Shown here one piece after another: positions 7,897-16,050 of a DNA stretch of 64,000 nt; within the stretch, counting starts at the first letter, position 1; every line of letters begins with the position of its first letter. This DNA comes from Prevotella sp. GTDB lineage: Bacteria; Bacteroidota; Bacteroidia; Bacteroidales; Bacteroidaceae. The stretch lies in the NCBI GenBank assembly GCA_017474845.1, contig JAFVGS010000008.1:1-64000 (forward strand), written 5' to 3'. The position numbers and the translations under genes are program-made. The notes below the pieces were generated by a model that was not told the DNA's origin, did no database searches, and worked only from the letters and a program-made list of their open reading frames with translations.

Positions 7897-7919
7897 CACA
7901 TAAATTAAAGAAAAGAACG

Positions 7920-8831
7920 ATGGAAGAAGCAATAATCAAGACCAATTCGCTGAAGGCGTGGCTGCTGGCAGCCCGTCCGAAGACGTTGTCGGGGGCTGCC
8001 GTTCCCGTGATGATCGGGGCCGCGCTGGCCTGGCAGGATGCCAAACTGTATGACGGAGACGTGTTCTCGTGGACGGCGGCGCTGCTCTGTCTGCTTTTCT
8101 CCTTTGCGATGCAGATAGACGCGAACCTCATCAACGACTTCTTCGACTTCGTGAACGGCTCTGACGATGCGGAGACGCGACTGGGACCACGCAGGGCCTG
8201 CGCCCAGGGCTGGGTGACGCTCGACGCGATGAAGAAGGCGATTGCGCTGACTACCTGTCTGGCCTGTGTCATCGGACTGCCGTTAGCATGGTACGGCGGG
8301 CTGGAGATGATCCTCATCGGCGCCCTATGCGTGGTGTTCGCCTTTCTCTATACGACGTTCTTCTCCTATCAGGGCTTGGGCGACGTGCTGGTGCTCGTGT
8401 TTTTCGGCCTGGTGCCGGTGGGCTGCACGTACTACATACAGATACACGACATCACGTGGCAGGTGTTCCTGGCGTCGATAGCCTGCGGGCTGGTGATCGA
8501 CGCGCTGCTGATCGTGAATAATTTCCGAGACCGCGATAATGACCGTCTGGCAGACAAGAAGACACTCATCGTGCGTATGGGCCCGGAGGCCGGACTGCAG
8601 CTGTATCTGGGCGTAGGTGTCGGAGCGATGATCCTCGGCGGCACGTTCTGGATGAACGGTCATCTGCTGGCAACAGTCTTCCCGCTGCTGTATTTCGTGC
8701 TGCACGTGTTCACTTACCTGCGCATCAAACGTATCTATCAGGGAAAGGCGCTGAATCTCTGCCTTGGGGAGACCGCTCGTAATATCTTTATCTATGGGCT
8801 TTGTGTTACTATTGGACTAATATTAATGTAA
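7920..8831 (+). CDS. menA: 1,4-dihydroxy-2-naphthoate polyprenyltransferase
   Basis: This 303-residue integral membrane prenyltransferase of the UbiA family attaches the polyprenyl tail to 1,4-dihydroxy-2-naphthoate in menaquinone synthesis. The two Asp-rich motifs expected for Mg-pyrophosphate binding are visible: NDFFDFVNGSDD near residue 80 and DRDNDRLADKKT near residue 205. ARPKTLSGAAVPVMIG at the N-terminus is typical of MenA, and about eight to nine membrane helices are apparent. It implies menaquinone-based anaerobic respiration, probably fumarate reduction. No other men genes are adjacent. Confidence 0.92.
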   Translation: MEEAIIKTNSLKAWLLAARPKTLSGAAVPVMIGAALAWQDAKLYDGDVFSWTAALLCLLFSFAMQIDANLINDFFDFVNGSDDAETRLGPRRACAQGWVTLDAMKKAIALTTCLACVIGLPLAWYGGLEMILIGALCVVFAFLYTTFFSYQGLGDVLVLVFFGLVPVGCTYYIQIHDITWQVFLASIACGLVIDALLIVNNFRDRDNDRLADKKTLIVRMGPEAGLQLYLGVGVGAMILGGTFWMNGHLLATVFPLLYFVLHVFTYLRIKRIYQGKALNLCLGETARNIFIYGLCVTIGLILM

Positions 8832-8847
8832 ACAAGGAGAAGTCTCC

Positions 8848-11220
8848 TTAATTGTAGAATACCCACGATACACCGAAGTGAAGCACGGAGCCGTTGGTGG
8901 GGTAGTGGGGTGTGAGGAATCGCATCCTGCTGCCTGAGTCGGCATTGACGTGACTCATCATCACGAAGAAGCGCACCTTCTTCAGCACAAGGTTCGCATA
9001 GACGTCGATCCAGGGATAGCCGCCGAGTTCGACACGGCTATCTTCGGTTTTCTGGATGGCGAACTGGTTGATCATCGGACAGTAGTCCGGCGCATAGTAC
9101 TTGCTGAACCAGAAAGCATCGGCACCGAGTTCGACACCGAGCACTTTCGCAATCTTGAACTTCAGGTAGAGGTTCGAGAAGATATTCAGTGTGGGCAGCG
9201 GTAGCTCGTCCTTGTTGCTGGAACTCTGATAGGTAATGACGTTCTCCCAGTTGAGGGGTCCGAGACGGAAGTTCTGGTGGAGCTGTGCCATCAGGATATT
9301 GATATTGCCCGATGCCTGACAGACGCCGGCGGTGAGGTTCAGACGTCCTTCCTCTGGGGCGTCGTAGTTCATGCCGAAGTAGGTGTAGTTCTGAACCTCC
9401 TCAATGCCGACGCGCAGGGTGGTGTTCGTCTTCTCGTAGGAGAATACGCCCTCGATGCGGGTACGCGTCTCAGCCGAGAGGTCGTCATTGTCCCACCACA
9501 CGTGCTTGCCGTGATAGTGCCGCATGTAGAAGCCGGGGTTGTCGCGGTGGAAGTAGGCGTTGGCCGCCAGCCGTACAGTGTCGCCGAAGAGGGGGAAGTT
9601 GACGTCAGTGCTGAAATCGAGGTGCAGCTGTCCGACGTTCTCTCCCGCTATCCACGTCTCCACACCGGCATTGAAGTGAAGCGTACGTCCCTGCGTTTTG
9701 GAGAGCCGTCCGCCGATGGAGATGTCGTTCTCCTTCCAGCTGCTGCGGGTGAAGAGGCTTCCGATGGTGTCGGGCAACTCGAAGCTGCGGTGCTCGTGGG
9801 CGATAAAGACTTTCAGTCCCGCTTTGACGTATTTGTTGAATCCTTCGAGTAGTCCGATGCCGAAGACGTTTTTCAGCATCATGTGGTCCGACTGGTCGAA
9901 GATGGAGTCATTGTTCAGCCGGTCGAGGTCGAGATAGCGGTTCTTGTAGTAGCCCTCGGGTGTGGTGTACGACTGGAAGATATGCCGGTAGTTGTTCCAT
10001 TCGAGGGTGTGGAAGAAACTGGTGACGGGCACGAACTCGTCTTTCATCGTGGCGTCGATGGAGTCCTGAATGGCCTGGGCACGTGTCAGGCTGTCCAGCG
10101 TGGCCTGGTCTTCAATCTTGATGCGGGTGGTGTCGACAGCCTGTGCAGCCAGGGAGTCGAGCATTGCCTTGGGCTCGGCGCCGACGATGCGGGCATTGTC
10201 GGGTCGGCCGCTGGGGCGCGACGATGGCATCGGGGCAGGCTCCATACCTTCCTCAATGGCTTGTTTGGCCTCACGTTCCTTCTTCTCTTTCTGCGACGCC
10301 TGGGCAAACTGACGGGCCTTGATCTCCTCGTCGGTCATCTTCACCTTACGGTAGAAACCGATATTATAGCGGTGGGTGAAGAAGAGATGCTGGTGATCAT
10401 TGCGGTTCCAGGTATCTGAGAGGACGGTGGGAATCTCGTTCTCGCTATACGACTCGGTGTAGAGCTCCGGGTGTACGATGTAGTCGTCGTCGTCGATACC
10501 GCCGTTCTCCTCGGCCTTCTGGTGGCTGGTGGTGAAGAAGGCGTGCATATTGTACTTGTCGCCAGTATAGGAGCTGAAGAGCGTGGCGTTGAAGTGCGAT
10601 ATGTTCTGGTTCATGAAGTAACCGCGCGAATAGGCGTATTCGAGGTCGAAACCGAAGTTAAGCCGCTTGTTGGCATTGACGGAAAACTTCGCGTCGATAT
10701 GATCCTCACCGCTCGACTTGTCGCCGCACTGGTCGTAGAGAATCGTGGTGTAGGGCGAGAAGGTGTTCATGAAAAGGAACTGCTCAGGACGCTTCTCGAC
10801 GAAGCTGTAGGGCTGCGAGAAGAAGTAGACCTCTGAGGCGGGCCGGTTGAAGAAGATGCGGCTCAGGCGGGAGGTGTAGTTACTGCCTATGTGGCTGTAG
10901 TCGCCGTACATGCCTGAGTTGAACGTGGTATTCATGAAGAGGTGTGGCACCGTATCTGGCACAGCAGGCTTCATGTCGCCGGTCGTACGGTCGATGGTCC
11001 ATGAGTAGAAGCCCTTGGGGATCTCCTTGTTGCGCGTGGTGTCGTTGTTGTGCTTGTTGAAGTTATCGTTGCGCCGTGAGACGTTGCCGTTTTCATCTAT
11101 CTGATTATAGAAGTCCTGGGCGAAGGAAGGGGTGAAAAAGTGAAAAGGCGAAAGGGTGAAAAACAATGCTATCACCCTTAATCCTATTTTCTTATGATGT
11201 CTTTGAAACAATTCTCTCAT
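8848..11220 (-). CDS. Putative outer membrane porin (Bacteroidetes family)
   Basis: The 790-residue protein has an N-terminal signal peptide ending near SFAQ. It is rich in alternating hydrophobic and aromatic strands typical of beta-barrels and ends in an aromatic residue pattern (HFGVSWVFYN) recognised by the BAM complex. Overall it matches the Bacteroidetes putative porin family. A charged Ala/Glu-rich insert at about residues 300-370 probably forms an exposed or periplasmic loop. The h-region of the signal peptide is encoded by a degenerate repeat at 11131-11163. It is the last gene of a three-gene set with 11224 and 11403, separated from the former by only 3 bases. Confidence 0.8.
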   Translation of the reverse strand: MRELFQRHHKKIGLRVIALFFTLSPFHFFTPSFAQDFYNQIDENGNVSRRNDNFNKHNNDTTRNKEIPKGFYSWTIDRTTGDMKPAVPDTVPHLFMNTTFNSGMYGDYSHIGSNYTSRLSRIFFNRPASEVYFFSQPYSFVEKRPEQFLFMNTFSPYTTILYDQCGDKSSGEDHIDAKFSVNANKRLNFGFDLEYAYSRGYFMNQNISHFNATLFSSYTGDKYNMHAFFTTSHQKAEENGGIDDDDYIVHPELYTESYSENEIPTVLSDTWNRNDHQHLFFTHRYNIGFYRKVKMTDEEIKARQFAQASQKEKKEREAKQAIEEGMEPAPMPSSRPSGRPDNARIVGAEPKAMLDSLAAQAVDTTRIKIEDQATLDSLTRAQAIQDSIDATMKDEFVPVTSFFHTLEWNNYRHIFQSYTTPEGYYKNRYLDLDRLNNDSIFDQSDHMMLKNVFGIGLLEGFNKYVKAGLKVFIAHEHRSFELPDTIGSLFTRSSWKENDISIGGRLSKTQGRTLHFNAGVETWIAGENVGQLHLDFSTDVNFPLFGDTVRLAANAYFHRDNPGFYMRHYHGKHVWWDNDDLSAETRTRIEGVFSYEKTNTTLRVGIEEVQNYTYFGMNYDAPEEGRLNLTAGVCQASGNINILMAQLHQNFRLGPLNWENVITYQSSSNKDELPLPTLNIFSNLYLKFKIAKVLGVELGADAFWFSKYYAPDYCPMINQFAIQKTEDSRVELGGYPWIDVYANLVLKKVRFFVMMSHVNADSGSRMRFLTPHYPTNGSVLHFGVSWVFYN
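11131..11163. repeat. Degenerate tandem repeat inside the porin signal peptide
   Basis: GGTGAAAAAGTGAAAAGG-type units (about 8-9 bases each) read on the minus strand as FFTLSPFHFFTPSFAQ, the hydrophobic core of the porin signal sequence. A repeat of the same unit encodes the signal peptide at 62625-62653. Confidence 0.7.
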
Positions 11221-11223
11221 TCC

Positions 11224-11403
11224 TCACTCCCCATTCCTGTTCATCATCCTCAGTGATGACTCTGCAATCTTGAAGCACATGGCAAACAGGATAATGTAAG
11301 TGCCCACCATACGGTCCTTGGTCAGATAGTAGATCACCCCTACGACGGCCGTCACCATGAAGATGATATTCAGCACGTTGCGAATCTTGTCCTTGCCCGT
11401 CAT
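11224..11403 (-). CDS. Small two-helix membrane protein (59 residues)
   Basis: The minus strand encodes a peptide that starts MTGKDKIRNVLNIIFMVTAV and ends MMNRNGE. Two hydrophobic helices (about 10-26 and 34-48) flank the loop YLTKDRTVG. Its ATG overlaps the stop of the DUF4468 gene by one base (TAATG), and its stop lies 3 bases before the porin ATG, so all three are probably co-translated. The tight coupling argues that it is a real gene working with the envelope proteins. The function is unknown. Confidence 0.72.
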   Translation of the reverse strand: MTGKDKIRNVLNIIFMVTAVVGVIYYLTKDRMVGTYIILFAMCFKIAESSLRMMNRNGE

Positions 11404-12017
11404 TACTGGTTGATCAGTGTGTTGAACTTGTTGAAGATGAAGTCCTTACGGTCGATGGTCTTACGACGGAACTTCGCAGAGACAGGATAGAGCTTGGTAT
11501 GCTTCTTGTTCACGGCATACTTGTCGGTGATCCATTCCTCGGCGGTATAGTGCAGGGGCTTGCGCTCCACGTCGTAGTCGTAGGAGATGTGATTGATGAT
11601 GACATCGGCTTTGCCGTCAGTGGTGGTGACGTGAATCTGGAAGGTCATCTGCGTGCGGTCGAGAGAAAACATCACGTTCTTGAATACCAGCCACTCATGG
11701 AAGATGGCGCCGAGATTGTGCTTCTCACGATCCTGGACGACTACTGTGCTGGGGCCAATCTGATTGGGTTCGCTCACCATCTTCGTAAGTTGCTTTAGCA
11801 GGATGTCGTAGATTTCGTCGGCAGTTTTTCCCTCTGCATAGAGGGTGGTCTGCCACATGACCTGTCCGTCCACCTCGGGTACGGCGTTGGGTTCCAAGTA
11901 CTTGGCATCAGGGTTATCCTTCGGCTGTTCTTCCACTTCGATGCGCTCCCAGGTGTTGTCCTGGGCGGATGCCAGCAGTGGCATCAGCGTCAACAGAGCT
12001 ATCAAAAACTTTTTCAT
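11403..12017 (-). CDS. DUF4468 domain-containing secreted protein
   Basis: The 204-residue product has a signal peptide (MKKFLIALLTLMPLLASAQ). The remainder resembles DUF4468 proteins of Bacteroidetes, which have a TATA-box-binding-protein-like fold. The DEIYDILLKQL helix and the ISYDYDVERKPLHYTAEEWI segment are typical. The molecular role is unknown; the location is periplasm or cell surface. It is the first gene of the envelope operon with the small membrane protein and the porin. Confidence 0.78.
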   Translation of the reverse strand: MKKFLIALLTLMPLLASAQDNTWERIEVEEQPKDNPDAKYLEPNAVPEVDGQVMWQTTLYAEGKTADEIYDILLKQLTKMVSEPNQIGPSTVVVQDREKHNLGAIFHEWLVFKNVMFSLDRTQMTFQIHVTTTDGKADVIINHISYDYDVERKPLHYTAEEWITDKYAVNKKHTKLYPVSAKFRRKTIDRKDFIFNKFNTLINQ

Positions 12018-12044
12018 CTTTACCTATTTTAATGTTTATGGGTG

Positions 12045-12052
12045 CAAAAGTA
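12045..12052 (-). promoter_or_regulatory. -7 box of the DUF4468-porin operon
   Basis: The minus strand reads TACTTTTG, 27 bases upstream of the ATG at 12017. Confidence 0.62.
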
Positions 12053-12071
12053 CAAAGAAAAATTGATTATA

Positions 12072-12130
12072 AGAAACGAATTACCATAATTAACCCTAAT
12101 TTTTATAATAAATTATTCATATTCGTTTCT
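12072..12130. repeat. AT-rich palindromic element with AGAAACGAAT ends
   Basis: AGAAACGAAT (12072-12081) and its exact inverse ATTCGTTTCT (12121-12130) bracket an AT-rich interior with degenerate GAATTACC/AATTAACC units. The element lies just past the uvrB stop codon. A longer element with the same GAAACGAAT ends follows thrS (39614-39710). Confidence 0.6.
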
Positions 12131-12133
12131 TTC

Positions 12134-14161
12134 CTATTTGAGTTCCAGTTCCTTTTGCAGGCGGATGATTTCGTCGCGGTACTGGGCAGCCTGGATGAAG
12201 TCGAGGCGTTTGGCGGCCTCCTTCATCTGCTGCTGGATGTCGGCGATATACTTCTCCATCTGCGGTCTGGTCATGCGGGCCACGATAGGATCGGCAGCCA
12301 TCGACACACCTGCTGCGGATAGTCCGAACTCCCTGCGCAGCTCGTTCGTGTCAGCGCGGTTCACCTTCTGAAGGGCAGCCTGACTGATGTTCTTGACGAT
12401 CTGTTTGGGCGTGATGCCGTGTTCCTCGTTGTAGCGGATCTGCTTCTCCCGACGACGCAACGTCTCGTCGATGGTGAGCTGCATCGAGGCGGTGATGGTG
12501 TCGGCATACATGATTACCTTGCCGTTCACGTTTCGTGCGGCACGGCCTGCGGTCTGCGTCAGGCTGCGGTGGCTGCGGAGGAAGCCTTCCTTGTCAGCGT
12601 CGAGAATGGCCACGAGTGACACCTCAGGCAGGTCGAGGCCTTCCCTCAGCAGGTTGACGCCCACGAGCACGTCGTAGTTACCCAGACGTAGGTCGTTGAG
12701 GATATGCACACGTTCGAGTGTCTTCACCTCACTGTGGATATAGTTTGTCTGCACACCATGCTTCAGCAGGTAGTCGGCCATCTCCTCGGCCATTCGTTTG
12801 GTCAACGTCGTCACCAGCACGCGCTCGCCACGTTCCTTACGTATTTGTATCTCGTTCAACAGGTCGTCGATCTGGTTCTCACTGGGACGCACCTCTATCT
12901 CAGGATCGAGCAGACCCGTCGGACGGATCACTTGCTCCACTACGATGCCTTCGGCCTCCTGCAACTCGAAATCGGCGGGTGTGGCACTGACGTAGATCAC
13001 CTGATTGACCTCCTGCTGAAACTCCTCGAAGCGCAACGGACGGTTGTCGAAAGCGGCAGGCAGACGGAAGCCATACTCCACGAGGTTCTGTTTGCGGCTA
13101 CGGTCGCCGCCGTACATGCCGTTGATCTGCGGCACGGAGACGTGACTCTCGTCAATGAAGAGCAGATAGTCATCGGGGAAGAAGTCGAGTAGACAGTAAG
13201 GCCGTTCGCCAGCCTTCCGCCCGTCGAAGTAGCGGCTGTAGTTCTCGATGCCCGAGCAGTGTCCCAGTTCCTTGATCATCTCCATATCATACTCCACGCG
13301 CTCCTTGATCCTCTGGGCCTTGATGCCGTCGCCAAGTTCCTCGAAGTAGGCAATCTGTTTCACCAGGTCATCCTGAATGTCGTGAATGGCGATATTCGTC
13401 TGCTCCTCAGAGGTCATGAAGAGGTTGGCGGGATAGAGGCGGTAGTCCTGGAACTTAGCGATGCGGTCGTAGGTCACGCCATCTAATTCCTCGATGGCGT
13501 CGATCTCATCGTCCCAAAACGTGACGCGCAGCACCACCTCCGAGTACGCCATCGCGATGTCTACTGTATCACCCTTCACGCGGAAGTTGCCGCGCTGCAA
13601 ATCGAGATCGTTGCGCACATAGAGCGACTGTACCAATTTCCTCAACAATGCGTTGCGGCTCAGCTTCTGGCCTACTTGCAGATCGATCACATTCTCCTGC
13701 AGGGCTACCGGGCTGCCCATTCCGTAGATGCACGAAACCGATGATACAACGATGACGTCGTTACGTCCTGATAATAAGTTCGATACAGCAGACAGTCTAA
13801 GCCGATCTATTTCGTCGTTGATGGCCAGATCCTTCTCGATATAGGTGTCCGTCGTCGGTAGATAAGCCTCCGGCTGGTAGTAGTCATAATAGCTGACATA
13901 ATATTCGACAGCATTCTCGGGAAAGAACTCCTTCATCTCCGCGTACAACTGGTGTGCCAGCGTCTTGTTGTGGCTTAGGATGAGGGTGGGGCGGTTCCAG
14001 TTGGCGATTACGTTTGCCATCGTGAAGGTCTTACCCGAACCCGTCACGCCGAGCAGCACCTGGGCCTTGTCGCCACGCTCGAGACCCTCCGTCAGCTGAC
14101 GGATGGCCTCAGGCTGATCCCCCGTCGGCTGATAGTCAGAAATCAAATGATATTTACTCAT
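12134..14161 (-). CDS. uvrB: UvrABC excinuclease subunit B
   Basis: This 675-residue helicase-like subunit verifies DNA damage delivered by UvrA and recruits UvrC for incision. Motifs in order: Walker A GVTGSGKTFTMANVI near residue 40, the beta-hairpin YYDYYQPEAYLP near 93, DESH near 340, GRAARN near 540, and a C-terminal UVR motif (LDFIQAAQYRDEIIRLQ) that contacts UvrC. An upstream in-frame TTG is rejected because it overlaps the promoter box. With TACCTTTG ending only 6 bases before the ATG, the mRNA should be leaderless. Confidence 0.96.
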   Translation of the reverse strand: MSKYHLISDYQPTGDQPEAIRQLTEGLERGDKAQVLLGVTGSGKTFTMANVIANWNRPTLILSHNKTLAHQLYAEMKEFFPENAVEYYVSYYDYYQPEAYLPTTDTYIEKDLAINDEIDRLRLSAVSNLLSGRNDVIVVSSVSCIYGMGSPVALQENVIDLQVGQKLSRNALLRKLVQSLYVRNDLDLQRGNFRVKGDTVDIAMAYSEVVLRVTFWDDEIDAIEELDGVTYDRIAKFQDYRLYPANLFMTSEEQTNIAIHDIQDDLVKQIAYFEELGDGIKAQRIKERVEYDMEMIKELGHCSGIENYSRYFDGRKAGERPYCLLDFFPDDYLLFIDESHVSVPQINGMYGGDRSRKQNLVEYGFRLPAAFDNRPLRFEEFQQEVNQVIYVSATPADFELQEAEGIVVEQVIRPTGLLDPEIEVRPSENQIDDLLNEIQIRKERGERVLVTTLTKRMAEEMADYLLKHGVQTNYIHSEVKTLERVHILNDLRLGNYDVLVGVNLLREGLDLPEVSLVAILDADKEGFLRSHRSLTQTAGRAARNVNGKVIMYADTITASMQLTIDETLRRREKQIRYNEEHGITPKQIVKNISQAALQKVNRADTNELRREFGLSAAGVSMAADPIVARMTRPQMEKYIADIQQQMKEAAKRLDFIQAAQYRDEIIRLQKELELK

Positions 14162-14167
14162 AGGGTG

Positions 14168-14175
14168 CAAAGGTA
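14168..14175 (-). promoter_or_regulatory. -7 box of uvrB, leaderless arrangement
   Basis: The minus strand reads TACCTTTG with only 6 bases before the ATG at 14161. Transcription in Bacteroidetes normally starts about 7 bases past this box, so the mRNA would begin at or next to the start codon. Confidence 0.65.
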
Positions 14176-14287
14176 CACTTTTTCCAACGACTTTTCAACG
14201 TTTTGCCGCACTTTATTCTTTATTTAACAAATGTATACCATAGAAGATACGTAATTACATATAAATTTCGCTAAATATCTTAATTTT

Positions 14288-14319
14288 TTTGGTGGTTACA
14301 TTATTTATATGTAACTTTG
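14288..14319 (+). promoter_or_regulatory. Promoter of the bamD operon
   Basis: TTTG (14288-14291) and TAACTTTG (14312-14319) are separated by exactly 20 bases, matching the consensus. The ATG at 14329 follows after 9 bases, so the leader is almost absent. Confidence 0.78.
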
Positions 14320-14328
14320 CACCCCGAA

Positions 14329-15156
14329 ATGAAGAAAACAGTCATCATAGCATCTGTCGCGACCCTCCTGATGTGCAGCTGCGCATCAGAGTATAACGCT
14401 GTATATAAGTTCGGCGACAACGAGGCGAAGTATGAATATGCAAAAGAGGCCTTTGCCTGCGGTAAGTATCAGCACGCTTCGGACTTGTTGCAGGAAGTGG
14501 TAACGATGAAGAAGGGCAGTGACGAGGCTCAGGAGTGTCTGTATATGCTCGCAATGGCCCAGTATTGCAACCAGGACTATGAGGCTGCCTCGGAGACGTT
14601 CAAGAAGTACACGACGAGCTATCCGCGTGGCATTTACGTGGAGTCGGCCTATTTCTATGTCGGGCAGTCGCTTTATGAGAGTTCGCCTGAACCGCGTCTG
14701 GACCAGTCGCCCACCAACGGGGCCATCACGGCCTATCAGCAGTTCATGGACCTCTTTCCTGATTCCCGTCTGCGCCCGCAGGCTCAGGAACGGTTGTATG
14801 AGCTGACGGACAAGCTGATTCAGAAGGAGTATCTGTCGGCACAGCTGTACTATAACCTCGGCGGTTATTTCGGCAATATCAACTCGAACGACGAGAGCAA
14901 TTACACGGCTTGCGTCATCACAGCTGAGAACACGCTAAAGAACTATCCCTACTGCAGTCTGCGTGAGGACTTTATGCTGCTGATTATGAAGAGCAAGTTC
15001 CAGCTGGCAGAGAACAGTTCGGACGAGAAACGCCTCGACCGCTATAGGGATGCCGAGGACGAATGCTACGGCTTCATCAACGAGTTTCCTGATTCGAAGA
15101 ATGTCGCCTTAGCGGAGAAGTATATCGTCAAGTGCAAGAAGATAACGAAAGACTAA
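14329..15156 (+). CDS. bamD: Outer membrane assembly lipoprotein BamD
   Basis: The 275-residue lipoprotein has a signal sequence with the lipobox (LLMCSC; modified Cys about residue 17). The TPR repeats include YEYAKEAFACGKYQHASDLL and the TSYPRGIYVESAYFYVGQSL region typical of BamD. BamD is part of the BAM complex that folds beta-barrel proteins into the outer membrane. The frame opens upstream, but the ATG at 14329 gives a proper signal peptide and follows the promoter. The omega-like and DUF4293 genes follow at short spacing. Confidence 0.9.
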   Translation: MKKTVIIASVATLLMCSCASEYNAVYKFGDNEAKYEYAKEAFACGKYQHASDLLQEVVTMKKGSDEAQECLYMLAMAQYCNQDYEAASETFKKYTTSYPRGIYVESAYFYVGQSLYESSPEPRLDQSPTNGAITAYQQFMDLFPDSRLRPQAQERLYELTDKLIQKEYLSAQLYYNLGGYFGNINSNDESNYTACVITAENTLKNYPYCSLREDFMLLIMKSKFQLAENSSDEKRLDRYRDAEDECYGFINEFPDSKNVALAEKYIVKCKKITKD

Positions 15157-15181
15157 TTAAGAGTTAAGAATTAAGAGATAA
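15154..15181. repeat. Short tandem repeat between bamD and the omega-like gene
   Basis: AATTAAGAG / TTAAGAATTAAGAG units of about 8-9 bases occupy nearly the whole gap. It is one of several spacers in this window that are filled by a site-specific micro-repeat. Confidence 0.5.
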
Positions 15182-15185
15182 AAAT

Positions 15186-15518
15186 ATGGATTACAAGAAA
15201 TCAAAAGCACCCGTAAACACTGTATCGCGTAACATTATGGATCTCTGTCGTGATACCGGCAACATTTATGAGAGTGTGGCTATCATTGCCAAGCGCGCCA
15301 ATCAGATCAGTATGCAAATCAAGGAAGACCTGAGCAAGAAACTCGCTGAGTTCGCTTCATATAATGACTCCTTGGAGGAAGTGTTTGAGAACCGTGAGCA
15401 GATAGAGATCTCACGCTATTATGAGAAGCTCCCGAAACCCTCTTTGCTGGCTACGCAGGAGTTTATCGAGGACAAGGTGTATTGGCGTGATCCCTCTCGT
15501 GAGAATCAGGATAACTGA
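15186..15518 (+). CDS. rpoZ: Omega/Rpb6-family RNA polymerase subunit
   Basis: The 110-residue product matches the Bacteroidetes form of RNA polymerase omega: MDLCRDTGNIYESVAIIAKR and ANQISMQIKEDLSKKL correspond to the conserved helices that clamp the beta-prime C-terminus. It has an extra acidic C-terminal tail compared with E. coli omega. The location after bamD and before DUF4293 is one I associate with this phylum. The alternative annotation is DNA-directed RNA polymerase Rpb6 family protein. Confidence 0.8.
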   Translation: MDYKKSKAPVNTVSRNIMDLCRDTGNIYESVAIIAKRANQISMQIKEDLSKKLAEFASYNDSLEEVFENREQIEISRYYEKLPKPSLLATQEFIEDKVYWRDPSRENQDN

Positions 15519-15521
15519 TTT

Positions 15522-15546
15522 AGTTGACAGTTGATAGTTGACATTT
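15522..15546. repeat. Short tandem repeat before the DUF4293 gene
   Basis: AGTTGACAGTTGATAGTTGAC has a period of about 7 bases and fills the gap before the ATG at 15547. Confidence 0.5.
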
Positions 15547-16008
15547 ATGTGGCAGCGTAAACAGACCATTTTTCTGGTGTTGGCGGTCGTGTTGACAGTC
15601 ATTTGCCTTTGTACGCAGATCGGTTCCTACCATGCGGCAGGAATGGATGTGGCACGGGTGTTTAACCTGTGGTTCACAGACCCCTTAGGCCATCGGCACT
15701 TTGACGTGTGGCCGCTGTTTGCCATCCTTCTGCCAACGGCCGCCCTTGGCACTTATACCATCTTTATCTATCATAACAGGAAGATACAGGCGCTCTTCTG
15801 TGCGCTTAACGCCCTATTGATCGTAGGTTGGTATATCTGTTTCTTCGTGGTGGCACAGACCGTAGATGACAAGTCGTGGGGAACGGTGGACTTTGCTCCG
15901 AAGTGGCCGGCCGTGTTGCCTGCCATCGCGCTGATCTTCTATCTGATGGCAAGACATGCCATCCTTGCCGATGAGAAACTCGTGAGATCGATGGACAGAA
16001 TCAGATAA
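15547..16008 (+). CDS. DUF4293 family membrane protein
   Basis: The 153-residue protein has four predicted membrane helices (about residues 7-26, 55-77, 83-101 and 128-146) and a short cytoplasmic start MWQRKQTIFL, as expected for DUF4293. The function is unknown. The start is placed at ATG 15547 rather than an upstream in-frame TTG because family members begin MWQRKQT. It is third in the bamD operon, and a repeat element with a stem-loop lies just past its stop. Confidence 0.78.
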   Translation: MWQRKQTIFLVLAVVLTVICLCTQIGSYHAAGMDVARVFNLWFTDPLGHRHFDVWPLFAILLPTAALGTYTIFIYHNRKIQALFCALNALLIVGWYICFFVVAQTVDDKSWGTVDFAPKWPAVLPAIALIFYLMARHAILADEKLVRSMDRIR

Positions 16009-16014
16009 GGTGGT

Positions 16015-16050
16015 TCAGACCACCCCTAACCCTTCTATTAGGAGGGGAAA
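16015..16050. repeat. GACCACCCC...AGGAGGGG repeat element
   Basis: The element TCAGACCACCCCTAACCC followed by a CCCTTCT/AGGAGGG stem lies between the convergent DUF4293 and prmA genes and reads into the prmA 3' end at 16038. A diverged copy (41918-41955) is built into the PP2C-like coding sequence. It may also terminate both convergent genes. Confidence 0.65.

Noticed and set aside
12072..12130. Insertion sequence remnant downstream of uvrB
   Set aside because: It has inverted ends but no transposase fragment or target-site duplication, and is too short; better described as a palindromic intergenic element.
14162..14170. TTG start three codons upstream for uvrB
   Set aside because: It overlaps the TACCTTTG promoter box; the ATG at 14161 gives the standard N-terminus.
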